A stretch of DNA of 64,000 bases, from the NCBI GenBank assembly GCA_016709575.1, contig JADJMM010000007.1, positions 62,001-126,000 of the forward strand, written 5' to 3'. The DNA is from Sphingobacteriaceae bacterium (GTDB taxonomy: Bacteria; Bacteroidota; Bacteroidia; B-17B0; Aurantibacillaceae). Each line of letters opens with the position of its first letter. Position 1 is the stretch's first letter. The notes under the pieces are model-generated. The model made no database searches. It was not told the origin of the DNA and saw only the letters and a list, made by a program, of their open reading frames with translations. The translations under genes were made by a program, and so were the position numbers. Positions 1-9,528 of this stretch are shown piece by piece.

Positions 1-390
1 TATTTTTATACTTCCCATTAAAATTAAAATGAGTCCAACTACCACATGAGCAAATAATTTTTTTACAGGTGCTGTACCAATAATATCGTCTTTAACGCCA
101 ACAAAAAATAAAACCAAACTTGTTGCAAGTAAAATCTGAAACGCTTTTACTGATTCGTAAATTAGAGAATACTCATGTAGCTCTTCAATGTTATACCAAA
201 GCGAAAACGAAAACAATGTAGCGGCATATATAATAATTCCACCAATGGTTGGAATGGCGCGCTTGTGTATTTTACGTTCTTCTGATGGAAGGTCGATTAA
301 ATTTTTAAGTATAGCCACTTTAATGAGCGCCGGGGTGGAGTAGAGCACTACAACAAAAGAGGTTATAAAAACTAAAATTAAGAGCTCCAT
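1..390 (-). CDS. WecA/MraY-family undecaprenyl-phosphate sugar-1-phosphate transferase, N-terminal part
   Basis: The 130 visible residues match the start of the polyprenyl-phosphate GlcNAc-1-phosphate transferase (WecA-like) family. These membrane enzymes load the first sugar phosphate onto undecaprenyl phosphate for surface glycan synthesis. Visible features are an N-terminal membrane segment starting MELLILVFITSFVVVL, the loop motif DLPSEERKIHKRAIPTIGG typical of the family, further membrane helices, and the acidic pair in VGVKDDIIG that binds metal-substrate. The ATG at 388-390 directly abuts the stop of the next gene on this strand. The C-terminus lies beyond the left edge. WecA-like rather than MraY is inferred from the loop motif and the GDP-sugar neighbours. 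Confidence 0.8.
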   Translation of the reverse strand, partial: MELLILVFITSFVVVLYSTPALIKVAILKNLIDLPSEERKIHKRAIPTIGGIIIYAATLFSFSLWYNIEELHEYSLIYESVKAFQILLATSLVLFFVGVKDDIIGTAPVKKLFAHVVVGLILILMGSIKI

Positions 391-1946
391 TTAAAAATCG
401 TAGTAGTTGTTAAATAAACTGGTTTTAAAACTTAAATATACGTAAGCTGTTTTGTTATTGGAAGCATTAAAACCAAAATATTCTTGTGTACGGTATAATA
501 AACCCAGACTAATATTCATGTTATAAGAGGGATTAATCGTATATCCCAACTTTAAGTTAACATGCTGGTTAGTATAAAGCGCGTAGTTAAGAACTGTAAA
601 ATATTGGTAATTGTAGCGGGCATTAAGGGTCCAGCGACGAAGTTTATAATCAACTATTGCCACAACTTCTTTTCCGTAACCCGGTGTAAAGGCTATGTTT
701 TGATTATAGTGAGAATAAGATTGGTTTGAAGTGTCTGTAATCGGACTGGTATAGCAACTTTCGCTTACATCGTTATACTCGGCTTGTAAAAATAGATTTT
801 TCACTTTAAAGGCATCGAAATATTTTAAGCCGGCTTGATAGCCAATACCGTTTCCAACTACACGGGTATTACTTAAATCATCCGCAATAAGTTGTGCATA
901 CAAACTAATTCGTTTTGTAATTTTTATGTTTAATTCAGAGCCAATTAAAATATTATTTCGGTTGTTTAAACCATAAAAGCCAAGGTTAGTATAAATGACA
1001 GGATTAAAATACTGCCACTCGAAATGCTGAACATTATTTTTATCACCCACCTGCCAAATCAAACCTTGAAACAAGCCTAGATTTAACCACTTTGTTACGT
1101 TTAAACTAAGATGCTGAAAAGAAGCTGCCTTTTTCTGAAACAATCGTTCTGTGTTTGGGACAATTTTTGCGCTAGCAGAAGTCATGTTCATGAAAGAGGC
1201 ATAAATATTAGTGTATTGCAATCGTCCCTTAAGCCATTGTTGTGTTATTCGCGCATAAGGATAGTTAAATGAATTGTCGCTTAAAAATAGAGAGCGATAA
1301 CCCTGTCCAATTTTTTGCTTACCATGTCCGGCCTGAATATTAATATTTTTAGTCGCTTGCCAAGAAAAAAATCCTGAAGAAAAAGCGTAGTCAAATCCTC
1401 TTGTTTTAAATGTTTTCCATCGTCCTTGTCCCGGAACAATTCCGCTTCCTCGGTTATAGGTTTCAATATAATTAGGAAAAACAGATTGGGTTTCAGATAA
1501 CATCGTTTCAAAATAAAAATCTTTTCCTATTGAGCCGCTGGCAATAAACCCGCGTGTGTTAGAGTACATCCTCCTCCTTAATGTATCTTCAGTCTCTCTG
1601 CCAAACTCAAAATTGAGAAGAGGGTCTACTATTAAAGTATATTTTTTATCGCGAGATTTTACGTGAATTAAGTGATCGAAAAAAACTTTATCCAGTAAGG
1701 GATCTTCCGTTATAAATTTAAAAATCTTAAAACTATCGGCAACATGTTTGTATTTGTTGGAATAGAAATGAATGTAAGGTTTTATGGAAGAGTGAATGGA
1801 AGAATCTTTTCTGCTAATGTTCTCTCAGTGAGTAAAGAATAAGAATAATCGTTTGGTAAATTATAAAATTGTGCTTGTAAAAAACTGAACTTAAAATTCA
1901 GAACCAAAAACACAATTATAAATTTTATAGATAAACGTTTATTCAC
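391..1946 (-). CDS. RemB/Wzi-like outer-membrane beta-barrel protein (one frameshift)
   Basis: Probable outer-membrane barrel related to the gliding-motility protein RemB and the capsule-assembly protein Wzi. The reconstructed protein (about 518 aa) starts at a GTG with a signal peptide (NKRLSIKFIIVFLVLNFKF...LQAQ). The body is dominated by alternating aromatic/polar barrel strands and contains the family-type segment NRGSGIVPGQGRWKTF. The last residues, NNYYDF, end in Phe as outer-membrane proteins do. A missing A in an A-run near 1805-1810 splits the frame, so a naive call would start at the internal ATG at 1569 and lose the signal peptide. Next to sugar-nucleotide genes, a role in surface polysaccharide handling is the simplest reading. 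RemB versus Wzi cannot be settled by eye. Confidence 0.6.
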
Positions 1947-1966
1947 GCAATAAGTTTAAATTTTAT

Positions 1967-2908
1967 TTACCAAACCTTAACGCCTTCTTTTTTCTTGAAA
2001 TCTTCGTAAACAGCTTTTATACCTTCTTCTAATTCAATTTTATGTTTCCAGCCCAGACTGTGTAAATAGGTTACGTCTAATAATTTTCGCGGGGTGCCAT
2101 CAGGCTTAGTTAAATCGTGTTTTATTTCGCCGGTGTAGCCAACAATTTTTTTAATAAGGAGTGCTAAATCTTTTATGGTTAAATCGGTTCCTGTTCCAAT
2201 GTTGACGAATTTCTCTCCTGTATAATTTTTCATTAGGTAAACGCACGCATCAGCCATATCATCTGAATGTAAGAATTCACGCATCGGTGTTCCGGTTCCC
2301 CACATCTCAACGTTTTCTAATTTGTTTTCTTTAGCATCATGAAACTTGCGGATTAAAGCCGGCAATACGTGCGAATTATTTAAATTGTAGTTATCGTTTG
2401 GTCCGTACAAATTCGTAGGCATTACCGAAATAAAATTACAACCGTATTGTCGTTTGTATGATTCGCATAACTTAATACCTGCAATTTTAGCAATAGCGTA
2501 AGGCTCGTTGGTATCTTCTAGTAGCCCGGATAATAAATAATCTTCTTTTAATGGTTGAGGCGCTAGTTTAGGATAAATGCAAGATGAACCCAAGAACATT
2601 AATTTTTTTACTCCGTTTACGTACGACGAATGAATCACATTGTTTTGAATCATCAAGTTCTCGTAAATAAAATCGGCACGGTAAATATTGTTAGCTTGAA
2701 TTCCTCCAACTTTTGCTGCAGCTAAAAAAACATATTCAGGTTTTTCCTTAGCAAAAAAATCACTCACAGCTTGTTGATTTCTTAAATCTAATTCAGCTGA
2801 AGTTTTTGTAATTATATTCGTGTAACCTTGCTTTTGAAGATTACGCATAATAGCCGAACCCACCATTCCGCGATGACCGGCAATATATATTTTAGCAGTA
2901 AGTTCCAA
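1967..2908 (-). CDS. fcl: GDP-L-fucose synthase
   Basis: Cytoplasmic short-chain dehydrogenase/reductase (313 aa, normal length). It epimerises and reduces GDP-4-keto-6-deoxymannose to GDP-L-fucose, the step after Gmd. The Rossmann glycine motif is in IYIAGHRGMVGSAI (residues 7-20). The catalytic Ser sits in LGSSCIYP, and the YxxxK pair is in EPYAIAKIAG. The start MELTAKIYIAGHRG matches the usual family N-terminus. It lies 8 bp downstream of gmd on the same strand, so the two genes probably share a transcript and together make the activated fucose used in surface glycans. Confidence 0.95.
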   Translation of the reverse strand: MELTAKIYIAGHRGMVGSAIMRNLQKQGYTNIITKTSAELDLRNQQAVSDFFAKEKPEYVFLAAAKVGGIQANNIYRADFIYENLMIQNNVIHSSYVNGVKKLMFLGSSCIYPKLAPQPLKEDYLLSGLLEDTNEPYAIAKIAGIKLCESYKRQYGCNFISVMPTNLYGPNDNYNLNNSHVLPALIRKFHDAKENKLENVEMWGTGTPMREFLHSDDMADACVYLMKNYTGEKFVNIGTGTDLTIKDLALLIKKIVGYTGEIKHDLTKPDGTPRKLLDVTYLHSLGWKHKIELEEGIKAVYEDFKKKEGVKVW

Positions 2909-2916
2909 TTGAAATT

Positions 2917-4005
2917 TTATTCTTTGTAGTTTAAAACTTTGTGTCCGCCTTCAAGCAAATACTTGTCGCGTTTAAATAATTCCAAATCGCTTGCCACCAT
3001 TTCTTTACACAATTGTGCAACAGTGCGCTTTGGTTCCCAACCTAATATTTTTTTAGCTTTGCTGGAATCACCAACTAATAAATCTACTTCTGCGGGACGA
3101 TAATATTTTTCGTCAATCTCTACAATTACCTTTCCTGTTGCTTTGTTATATCCTTTTTCAGCAGCACCTTCACCCTTCCACTCAATCGTAATACCAACTT
3201 CGGCAAACGACATCTCAACAAACTTACGTACAGTTATTTTTATTCCGGTTGCTAAAACAAAATCATCAGCTTCTTTTTGTTGTAACATTAACCACATTCC
3301 TTCAACATAATCTTGGGCATGTCCCCAATCGCGTTCTGCATCTAAATTTCCAAGAAATAATTTTTCCTGCATGCCTAAACTAATTTTTGCTGAAGCGCGT
3401 GTAATTTTGCGGGTTACAAATGTTTCTCCTCTAACCGGACTTTCATGATTAAATAAAATACCGTTAGAAGCATACATGCCGTAAGCTTCGCGATAATTTT
3501 TTGTAATCCAATAAGCATAAACTTTCGCAACGCCATATGGACTACGAGGATAAAAAGGAGTTGTTTCTTTTTGAGGAATTTCTTGAACTAAACCAAACAT
3601 TTCTGAAGTGCCTGCTTGATAAAATCTTGTTTTTTTCTCTAAACCTAAAATTCGAATAGCTTCTAAAATACGGAGCGCCCCAATAGCATCGGCATTAGCG
3701 GTATATTCAGGGGTTTCAAAACTCACTTTTACATGAGATTGTGCTGCTAAATTATAGATTTCATCTGGTTGTACCTCCTGAATAATCCGGATTAAATTAG
3801 TGCTATCTGTTAAATCGCCATAATGCAATTTAAAACTTACGTTTTTCTCGTGTAAATCCTGATATAGGTGGTCAATTCGGTCGGTATTAAACATCGAACT
3901 ACGGCGTTTTACACCGTGTACGTTATAACCTTTGTTTAATAATAGCTCGGCCAAATAAGCGCCGTCTTGTCCTGTAACCCCTGTAATTAATGCAACTTTC
4001 GACAT
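2917..4005 (-). CDS. gmd: GDP-mannose 4,6-dehydratase
   Basis: NAD(P)-dependent extended SDR enzyme (362 aa) that converts GDP-D-mannose to GDP-4-keto-6-deoxy-D-mannose. The nucleotide-binding motif is in ALITGVTGQDGAYLAELLL. The arginine/serine signature VKRRSSMFNTDRIDHLY and the active-site SPYGVAKVYAYW (YxxxK) are intact. The SPVRGETFVTRKITRA segment is the conserved substrate-binding stretch. It is the first gene of a leftward pair with fcl and has a short palindrome just upstream of its ATG. The frame is open throughout. Confidence 0.96.
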   Translation of the reverse strand: MSKVALITGVTGQDGAYLAELLLNKGYNVHGVKRRSSMFNTDRIDHLYQDLHEKNVSFKLHYGDLTDSTNLIRIIQEVQPDEIYNLAAQSHVKVSFETPEYTANADAIGALRILEAIRILGLEKKTRFYQAGTSEMFGLVQEIPQKETTPFYPRSPYGVAKVYAYWITKNYREAYGMYASNGILFNHESPVRGETFVTRKITRASAKISLGMQEKLFLGNLDAERDWGHAQDYVEGMWLMLQQKEADDFVLATGIKITVRKFVEMSFAEVGITIEWKGEGAAEKGYNKATGKVIVEIDEKYYRPAEVDLLVGDSSKAKKILGWEPKRTVAQLCKEMVASDLELFKRDKYLLEGGHKVLNYKE

Positions 4006-4014
4006 AAAATAGGT

Positions 4015-4028
4015 ACCCTTTTAAGGGT
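4015..4028. promoter_or_regulatory. Small inverted repeat in the gmd leader / divergent promoter region
   Basis: ACCCTT-TT-AAGGGT lies 10 bp upstream of the gmd ATG. It could be a leader hairpin that overlaps the ribosome-binding region, or an operator in the 104-bp divergent spacer. Only the symmetry is seen; the function is inferred. Confidence 0.3.
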
Positions 4029-4070
4029 GAAATGTAAATAGCAATATTACGGAATTTTAACGTAAAAGCC

Positions 4071-4103
4071 TTGTGTTTTAAGCCAATAATTTTCTTAGAT
4101 TTG
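4071..4103 (+). promoter_or_regulatory. Bacteroidota-type promoter (TTG-N22-TAGATTTG)
   Basis: TTG at 4071-4073 and TAGATTTG at 4096-4103 fit the -33/-7 pattern (TTG, TAnnTTTG) of the Bacteroidota primary sigma factor. The -7 box ends only 6 nt before the ATG at 4110, so transcription should begin at or almost at the start codon. It would drive the DUF3098-uppP-truB operon. Confidence 0.5.
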
Positions 4104-4109
4104 TGAGGT

Positions 4110-4343
4110 ATGAAATCTACTTTTTCGAAACAAAATTATCTACTTTTTTTAGCCGGTTTAGGGCTAATAGTATTGGGTTATATTTTAATGATTGGCGGAG
4201 GAAGTGAAGACCCAAATGTATTCAATCCCGCTATTTTTGACACACAACGTATAACAGTTGCCCCAATGGTTTGTGTTTTGGGATTTGTAACTATTATTGT
4301 GGCTATTATGTGGAGGCCAAAACAAAATCAGGAAGCGAAATAA
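4110..4343 (+). CDS. DUF3098 family small membrane protein
   Basis: A 77-residue protein with two hydrophobic helices, about residues 10-28 (LLFLAGLGLIVLGYILMIGG) and 50-68 (APMVCVLGFVTIIVAIMW). They are joined by a loop with NPAIFDTQRITVAP, the DUF3098 signature. The function is unknown. In Bacteroidota it is normally found just before uppP, often after ftsX, as here (12 bp before uppP), which suggests an envelope or undecaprenyl-related role. The start is set by the ATG just after the promoter box. Confidence 0.8.
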   Translation: MKSTFSKQNYLLFLAGLGLIVLGYILMIGGGSEDPNVFNPAIFDTQRITVAPMVCVLGFVTIIVAIMWRPKQNQEAK

Positions 4344-4355
4344 TCCGCAAAAACC

Positions 4356-5150
4356 ATGTCATTTCTCGACGCTTTTTTTATTGCACTAATTGAGGGCCTT
4401 ACCGAATTTTTACCAGTTTCTTCAACAGGTCACATGATGATTGCAACAGCATTATTAGGTGTTGAAACTACACCTTTTGTAAAATTGTTTACTGTGGCAA
4501 TTCAGCTCGGCGCCATTTTATCGGTCGTAGTAATGTATTTCAAGCGTTTTTTTAAATCAGTAAATTTTTATTTAAAACTAATCGTTGCATTTATTCCGGC
4601 GGCAATTGCAGGATTATTATTGGGAGATTACATTGATGCCGCTCTTGAAAATGTTTTTGGTGTTGCTATCGCATTATTTGTAGGAGGCATTGTTTTGTTG
4701 TTTGTAGATAAATGGTTTAAAGGAAGCTCTCTCGAAAAGGAAGAAGACATTTCATTTATTAAAGCCTTAAAAATTGGGGCTTTTCAATGTTTAGCATTGT
4801 TCCCCGGTATTAGTAGAAGCGGTGCAACGATTGTAGGTGGAATGTCGCAAAAACTAACCCGCAAAAACGCTGCGGAATTTTCTTTTTTCCTTGCTGTTCC
4901 CACAATGTTCGCCGCAACTGCAAAAAAATTATTGGATTTTTATAAAACAGGCTTGACTTTAGATTCACACGAAATTTCACTCTTAATTTTTGGAAACATT
5001 GTGGCTTTTATAGTTGCTATTTTAGCGATTAAATTTTTTATTGAAATGCTAAACAAACATGGCTTTAGGGGTTTTGGTTGGTATCGAATTATTGTTGGAG
5101 CCGTGTTGATTATTCTATTTTTATTAGAAGTTCCTTTAAGCGTAGTGTAA
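4356..5150 (+). CDS. uppP: Undecaprenyl-diphosphatase (UppP/BacA)
   Basis: Integral membrane enzyme (264 aa) that dephosphorylates undecaprenyl pyrophosphate to recycle the lipid carrier for peptidoglycan and O-antigen synthesis. Its loss usually raises bacitracin sensitivity. The catalytic signatures are present: EGLTEFLPVSSTGHMMI near the N-terminus and FPGISRSGATI in the middle. Several transmembrane helices fill the rest. Its TAA shares an A with the ATG of truB (TAATG), so the genes are translationally coupled. Confidence 0.96.
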   Translation: MSFLDAFFIALIEGLTEFLPVSSTGHMMIATALLGVETTPFVKLFTVAIQLGAILSVVVMYFKRFFKSVNFYLKLIVAFIPAAIAGLLLGDYIDAALENVFGVAIALFVGGIVLLFVDKWFKGSSLEKEEDISFIKALKIGAFQCLALFPGISRSGATIVGGMSQKLTRKNAAEFSFFLAVPTMFAATAKKLLDFYKTGLTLDSHEISLLIFGNIVAFIVAILAIKFFIEMLNKHGFRGFGWYRIIVGAVLIILFLLEVPLSVV

Positions 5151-5851
5151 TGCGCAACTTTTATCAGGGGGAAATATTATTAATAAATAAACCTTTGGGT
5201 TGGACTTCCTTCCAAGCCGTAAATAAATTAAAACACGGATTAAAACGTCACGATTCTTTATTGCTGGACGGAAAACATGTTCATCTTAAAATTGGGCACG
5301 CAGGAACTCTAGATCCATTGGCAACAGGATTATTAATTGTTTGCACCGGAAAAAAAACAAAAGAGATTCACATCTTTCAAGATTTGAAAAAAGAATACAC
5401 GGGCACTTTTTTCATTGGTGCAACAACGCCTTGTTATGATTTGGAAAAACCAATTGATAAAACATTTCCAACTGAGCACATTACCGAAAAATTAATTTCA
5501 GATACTGTAAAAACGTTTTTAGGGCCACAAGAGCAAGTGCCGCCTTTATATAGTGCGGTTATGGTTAATGGAAAACGCGCTTACGACATTGCGCGTGATG
5601 GCGGAACTGCAGAATTAAAATCACGCCCTATCGAAATTTTAGAATTCGACATTACAAGAATTGAACTGCCTGAAATTGATTTCAGAATTGTTTGTAGTAA
5701 AGGAACCTATATTCGCAGCATTGCCCGCGACTTAGGATTAGCTCTTAATAGTGGGGCTCATCTAACCAAATTAGTCCGCACAAAAATTGGCGATTTCGAT
5801 GTAAAAGATGCGCTTGAACCCGAGGCGTTTTTAAAGGATTTTATTAACTAA
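5150..5851 (+). CDS. truB: tRNA pseudouridine-55 synthase
   Basis: Cytoplasmic enzyme (233 aa) that isomerises U55 in the T-loop of tRNAs. The start MRNFYQGEILLINKPLGW matches the family. The ATG at 5150 overlaps the uppP stop; a longer open frame begins at 5078 inside uppP but adds residues unlike TruB. The catalytic aspartate is in GHAGTLDPLATGLL. The KEYTGTFFIGATTPCYDLE and SKGTYIRSIARDLG motifs are intact. It is part of the uppP operon; this arrangement is common in the phylum. Confidence 0.95.
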   Translation: MRNFYQGEILLINKPLGWTSFQAVNKLKHGLKRHDSLLLDGKHVHLKIGHAGTLDPLATGLLIVCTGKKTKEIHIFQDLKKEYTGTFFIGATTPCYDLEKPIDKTFPTEHITEKLISDTVKTFLGPQEQVPPLYSAVMVNGKRAYDIARDGGTAELKSRPIEILEFDITRIELPEIDFRIVCSKGTYIRSIARDLGLALNSGAHLTKLVRTKIGDFDVKDALEPEAFLKDFIN

Positions 5852-5880
5852 TATTAGCCTCCGTTTTCCAATTATTCTGT

Positions 5881-5888
5881 TAAATTTG
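5881..5888 (+). promoter_or_regulatory. Possible -7 promoter box TAAATTTG
   Basis: TAAATTTG matches TAnnTTTG and lies 23 nt before the ATG at 5912, in the only larger gap (60 bp) of the operon. No convincing -33 TTG is present at the right spacing, so this is a tentative internal promoter. Confidence 0.3.
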
Positions 5889-5911
5889 TAGTCTATTGTA
5901 TTAGATAAACT

Positions 5912-6922
5912 ATGCGTATTATTATTCCAATGGCTGGCAAGGGCAAACGTATGCGCCCACATACTTTAACGGTAGCTAAGCCTCTTATACCGGTAGCCGG
6001 AAAACCAATTGTACAACGACTTGTAGAAGACATTACGAAAGTTTGTGGTCAGAAAGTTGAAGAAATCGCTTTCGTAATAGGCAGTGATTTTGGTAAGGAA
6101 ACAGAACAAAATCTTATTAAGATTGCAGAAGGACAAGGCGCAAAAGGTAGCATTTACTATCAGGATAAAGCACTCGGAACCGCTCATGCCATTATGTGTG
6201 CAGAAAAATCAATTACAGGAAAAACTGTTATTGCATTTGCTGATACTTTATTTAAAGCTGATTTTGTAATGGACACCGAAAAAGAAGGTGTAATTTGGGT
6301 TCAAAAAATTGAAGACCCTCGTCAGTTTGGTGTTGTGAAATTAGATAGCAAAGGCGTGATTACAGATTTTGTAGAGAAGCCTGTTGAGTTTGTAAGTGAT
6401 TTAGCAATTATCGGAATTTATTATTTCAAGGATGGCGATAATCTTAAAAAGGAATTAAAATATTTGTTAGATAACAATATTACCGAAAAAGGAGAATTTC
6501 AATTAACCAATGCTTTAGAAAACATGAAAGCAAAGGGAATTAAATTTGAACCTGGTAAAGTTACAGAGTGGTTGGATTGCGGAAATAAAGACGCAACAGT
6601 TTACACCAACCAACGCGTTTTAGAATTTGATAAAGCAAAACCGTATTTACGCGGAAAAAATATTGAAATCAACAACAGCATTATTAACGAACCTTGCTAC
6701 ATTGGCGATAATGTAAAAATTAATAATTCAATTGTTGGTCCACATGCAAGTATTGGGGCTAACAGTAGTATCGAAACAAGCATTGTAAAAAATTCTATTC
6801 TTCAAGCTTCAACAAAAACTAACAATGCGAGTATTAATAATAGCATGTTAGGCGAAGGGGCTGAAGTAAAAGGAAAGCCCTTAGATTTAAGTATTAGCGA
6901 TTACACGCAAATTATTGTATAA
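5912..6922 (+). CDS. Sugar-phosphate nucleotidyltransferase (RmlA/GalU-like, with left-handed beta-helix tail)
   Basis: A 336-aa NTP-transferase that should join a sugar-1-phosphate to a nucleotide. The N-terminal signature is IPMAGKGKRMRPHTLTVAKP, where G-x-G-x-R and the K of AKP bind the NTP. LGTAHAIMCAE and FADTLFKADF follow (the latter is the metal-binding DT site), then the sugar-site VEKP. After residue 240, hexapeptide-like repeats (INNSIINEPCYIGDN, IVGPHASIGANSSI) form a beta-helix. The substrate cannot be named; glucose-1-phosphate thymidylyl- or mannose-1-phosphate guanylyl-like activity is possible. It sits between truB and the TPR lipoprotein gene. Confidence 0.85.
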   Translation: MRIIIPMAGKGKRMRPHTLTVAKPLIPVAGKPIVQRLVEDITKVCGQKVEEIAFVIGSDFGKETEQNLIKIAEGQGAKGSIYYQDKALGTAHAIMCAEKSITGKTVIAFADTLFKADFVMDTEKEGVIWVQKIEDPRQFGVVKLDSKGVITDFVEKPVEFVSDLAIIGIYYFKDGDNLKKELKYLLDNNITEKGEFQLTNALENMKAKGIKFEPGKVTEWLDCGNKDATVYTNQRVLEFDKAKPYLRGKNIEINNSIINEPCYIGDNVKINNSIVGPHASIGANSSIETSIVKNSILQASTKTNNASINNSMLGEGAEVKGKPLDLSISDYTQIIV

Positions 6923-8654
6923 AGTAATTTCATATTCTATTCTTTTTGGCGGTCTAATTTTTTCTCGCTTAATTTCTCGTCTTGCAAAACTTCAGCAAGT
7001 GCAACCACAGCATCTCCTAAAAGTAATTTGGAAGAAAAGAACCAAATTATTTTAGAAGCCACTTACATTGAAGCTTGCAGAGAAAAAATTGGAGGTCACC
7101 CCGAAGCTGCTGAAAAATTATTTAGAGAGTGCTTAAAGTACGATCCGCTTAATGCAGCTGCGAAATATGAATTAGCAAAAATTTTACCTATAACCGGAAG
7201 ATTAGAGGAAGCCGCAAAAATGGCGAAAGAAAGCGTTGATGCGAATCCAAAAAACCAATGGTATCATTTAGGTTATATTGATGTTTTGCATTTGAAAAAA
7301 GATTTTGCAGCATCGGCGGAAGCGTACGAACGATTGGTAAAAATTTTCCCGGAAAGAAGTGATTTAATGGAAGCGATGGCATACGATTATGCCTTGAGTC
7401 AGAATTATAACAAAGCCTTTAAAATTTACGATGAACTTGAAAAGCGGTATGGTAAGGACGAAGTGATTACTATCAACAGAATAAAACTTTTAAAACAATT
7501 AAAGCGCTTTAATGAAGCTGAAGCCGAGTTGAAGAAAATGATTGATTTAAATCCAAGCGAACCGCGTTACTATTTGTATTTAGCAGAACATTACGAAGAC
7601 ATTGGCAATTTCGCGCAAGCAAAAACGGTTTATGATAAACTTTTGGTTCTTGACCCCAATAATCCAAGAGTACATTTAGTGATGGCCGAATATTATAAAG
7701 AGCAAGGAAAAGCCGAAGAGTCTCACAACGAATTAAAAATAGCTTTAGCAAATCCGGATTTAGAAATAGAGATTAAAGTAAAGTACTTACAATTTTATAT
7801 GGAAGTTTCGGAGCGCTTCCCGGAATTTATTCCAAAGGCTTACGAATTATGTGACATCATTTTAAAAGTACATCCAACTTCAGCTGAAGCGCATGGTTTT
7901 TATGCACAATTTTTGGCACGCGATAAAAAAATAGACGAAGCCTATATTCATTTCTTAATGGCAAGTCGTTATAGTAAAACTAATTTTAATATTTGGACTG
8001 ACCTTTTAGATTTGGAAGCTTATCTCGAAAAATTCGATTCACTTGAAATTCATAGCGCTTTGGCAATGGAATTATTTCCAACAACCACGTCCGTTTTATT
8101 ATAACGGATTAGCGAACCGACAACTACGTAGCTATAAAAAATCAGCACAATCGTTTTATGATGGACTGGAATTTGTTTATGATGATAAGAGTTTAATGCT
8201 TAATTTTTTTATTAATCTTGGCGATGTATATAGTTTTTTAGAAGAGCATGAAAAATCGGACAAAGCTTATGATGATGCTTTGAAAATAAATCCTGACGAC
8301 GCTTATGTTTTAAATAACTATGCCTATTATCTATCCATGCGAAAAGAAAAATTGGATAAGGCCGAAAAATTGTCGAAACGCAGTAATGATTTAGTCCGCG
8401 ATAATCCCTCTTATATTGATACTTACGGATGGATTTTATTTCAACAAGCAAAATATGCAGAAGCAGAAGAGTGGCTAGTAAGAGCTGTAAAATTAACTAG
8501 TAAGAAACCATTGATTTTGGAACATTACGGCGATGTAATGTATAAATTAGGGAAGCCGTCAGAAGCTTTAAAATATTGGATGTTGGCAAATGAAGCTGGC
8601 GGAAAATCTGAAACATTATTAAAAAAAATAAGCACGAAGAAACTAGGTGAATAG
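6915..8654 (+). CDS. Tetratricopeptide-repeat lipoprotein (two frameshifts)
   Basis: Helical repeat protein of about 578 aa built from successive TPR units (such as GHPEAAEKLFRECLKYDPLN and KADKAYDDALKINPDDAYVL-type helices), probably a periplasmic scaffold anchored by a lipidated Cys. The reconstructed N-terminus starts at a TTG overlapping the previous stop (MYKVISYSILFGGLIFS...), shifts frame near 6960-6980 and reaches SSCKTSAS, a lipobox-like end. A second indel near 8075 separates the two long open stretches (ELF...QQPRPFYYNGLA). Its last 8 bp overlap the next gene. Partner and function are unknown; the gene order TPR-DUF4292-M23 is conserved in Bacteroidota. Confidence 0.8.
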
Positions 8655-9528
8655 AACGACGACATATTTTATTTTACTTTTTAGCATTAGTATTTTGTTA
8701 GTAATGAATAGTTGTAAAACAAAACGCAAAATTCAAAAAGAGAATCAACCAATGGCCGCCATTGATACCACTAACGACCGTTGCAAACTGGATTTTAAAA
8801 ACGCAAAAGCACTTACTAAGTATATTAAAGAAAACGAACTCAATTATAATTGGATGTACGCCAAAGCAAATGTTGAATCGTTAATTGATGGAAAAGAAGA
8901 AAGCTTTGATATTAAAGTAAGAATAAGAAAAGATAGCGCCATATTGGTATCGATACAATATCTTTTGGGTATTGAAGTGGCTAAAGTTCTAATTACAAAG
9001 GATTCTGTTAAAATGGTCGTTTATCCAAAAAAACAGTATTTCAAGGGCGACTTTAACTACATAAACGAATTATTGCACGCAGATTTGGATTTTGATTTAT
9101 TGCAGGCCGTTTTGTTTGGGAATAGTGCCGAGTTTCATGACGACGATGACAAGCTGAAACCTGTAACGGACAGACAAAATTGTCGTTATATGTTAAGCAC
9201 AGAGCGGAAGAGAAGATTAAAAAAAATCACACAGGGGCAGGAGCCTAAAAAATCTTTACAAACGATGACACTTGACCCGGAGACGTTTAAGATTGTAAAG
9301 AATGAGTTTATTGACGTTGAAACCAACCGAATTTTTACCGCCACATACGAAAAGTATCCGGCTAAAAGCGATTCGGTTTATGCACCAAGGCATGTTAATA
9401 TTGACATAGTGGCTGAGAAGAAAGTGAACCTTAAAATTGAGTATGTTCGTGTTGAGAAAAATGTACCACAAAAACTTAGCATAAACATACCTGCAAAGTA
9501 TGAACCTATACCCGTTAAAAAACCTTAG
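8647..9528 (+). CDS. DUF4292 family lipoprotein
   Basis: Predicted lipoprotein of 293 aa: signal FILLFSISILLVMNSC with lipidated Cys near residue 23, followed by a basic linker. The fold resembles LolA/LolB-type half-barrels in strand pattern (NYNWMYAKANVESL..., DSAILVSIQYLLGIEVAKVL, KMVVYPKKQYFKGD). A role in moving lipids or lipoproteins is possible but not shown. The GTG start at 8647 overlaps the TPR gene end by 8 bp and its own end overlaps the next gene by 29 bp, so the three are co-transcribed. Confidence 0.8.
   Translation: MNRTTTYFILLFSISILLVMNSCKTKRKIQKENQPMAAIDTTNDRCKLDFKNAKALTKYIKENELNYNWMYAKANVESLIDGKEESFDIKVRIRKDSAILVSIQYLLGIEVAKVLITKDSVKMVVYPKKQYFKGDFNYINELLHADLDFDLLQAVLFGNSAEFHDDDDKLKPVTDRQNCRYMLSTERKRRLKKITQGQEPKKSLQTMTLDPETFKIVKNEFIDVETNRIFTATYEKYPAKSDSVYAPRHVNIDIVAEKKVNLKIEYVRVEKNVPQKLSINIPAKYEPIPVKKP

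Noticed and set aside
5078..5149. Upstream start for truB
   Set aside because: The extra 24 residues lie inside uppP, do not resemble TruB, and the ATG at 5150 overlaps the uppP stop in the usual coupled arrangement.
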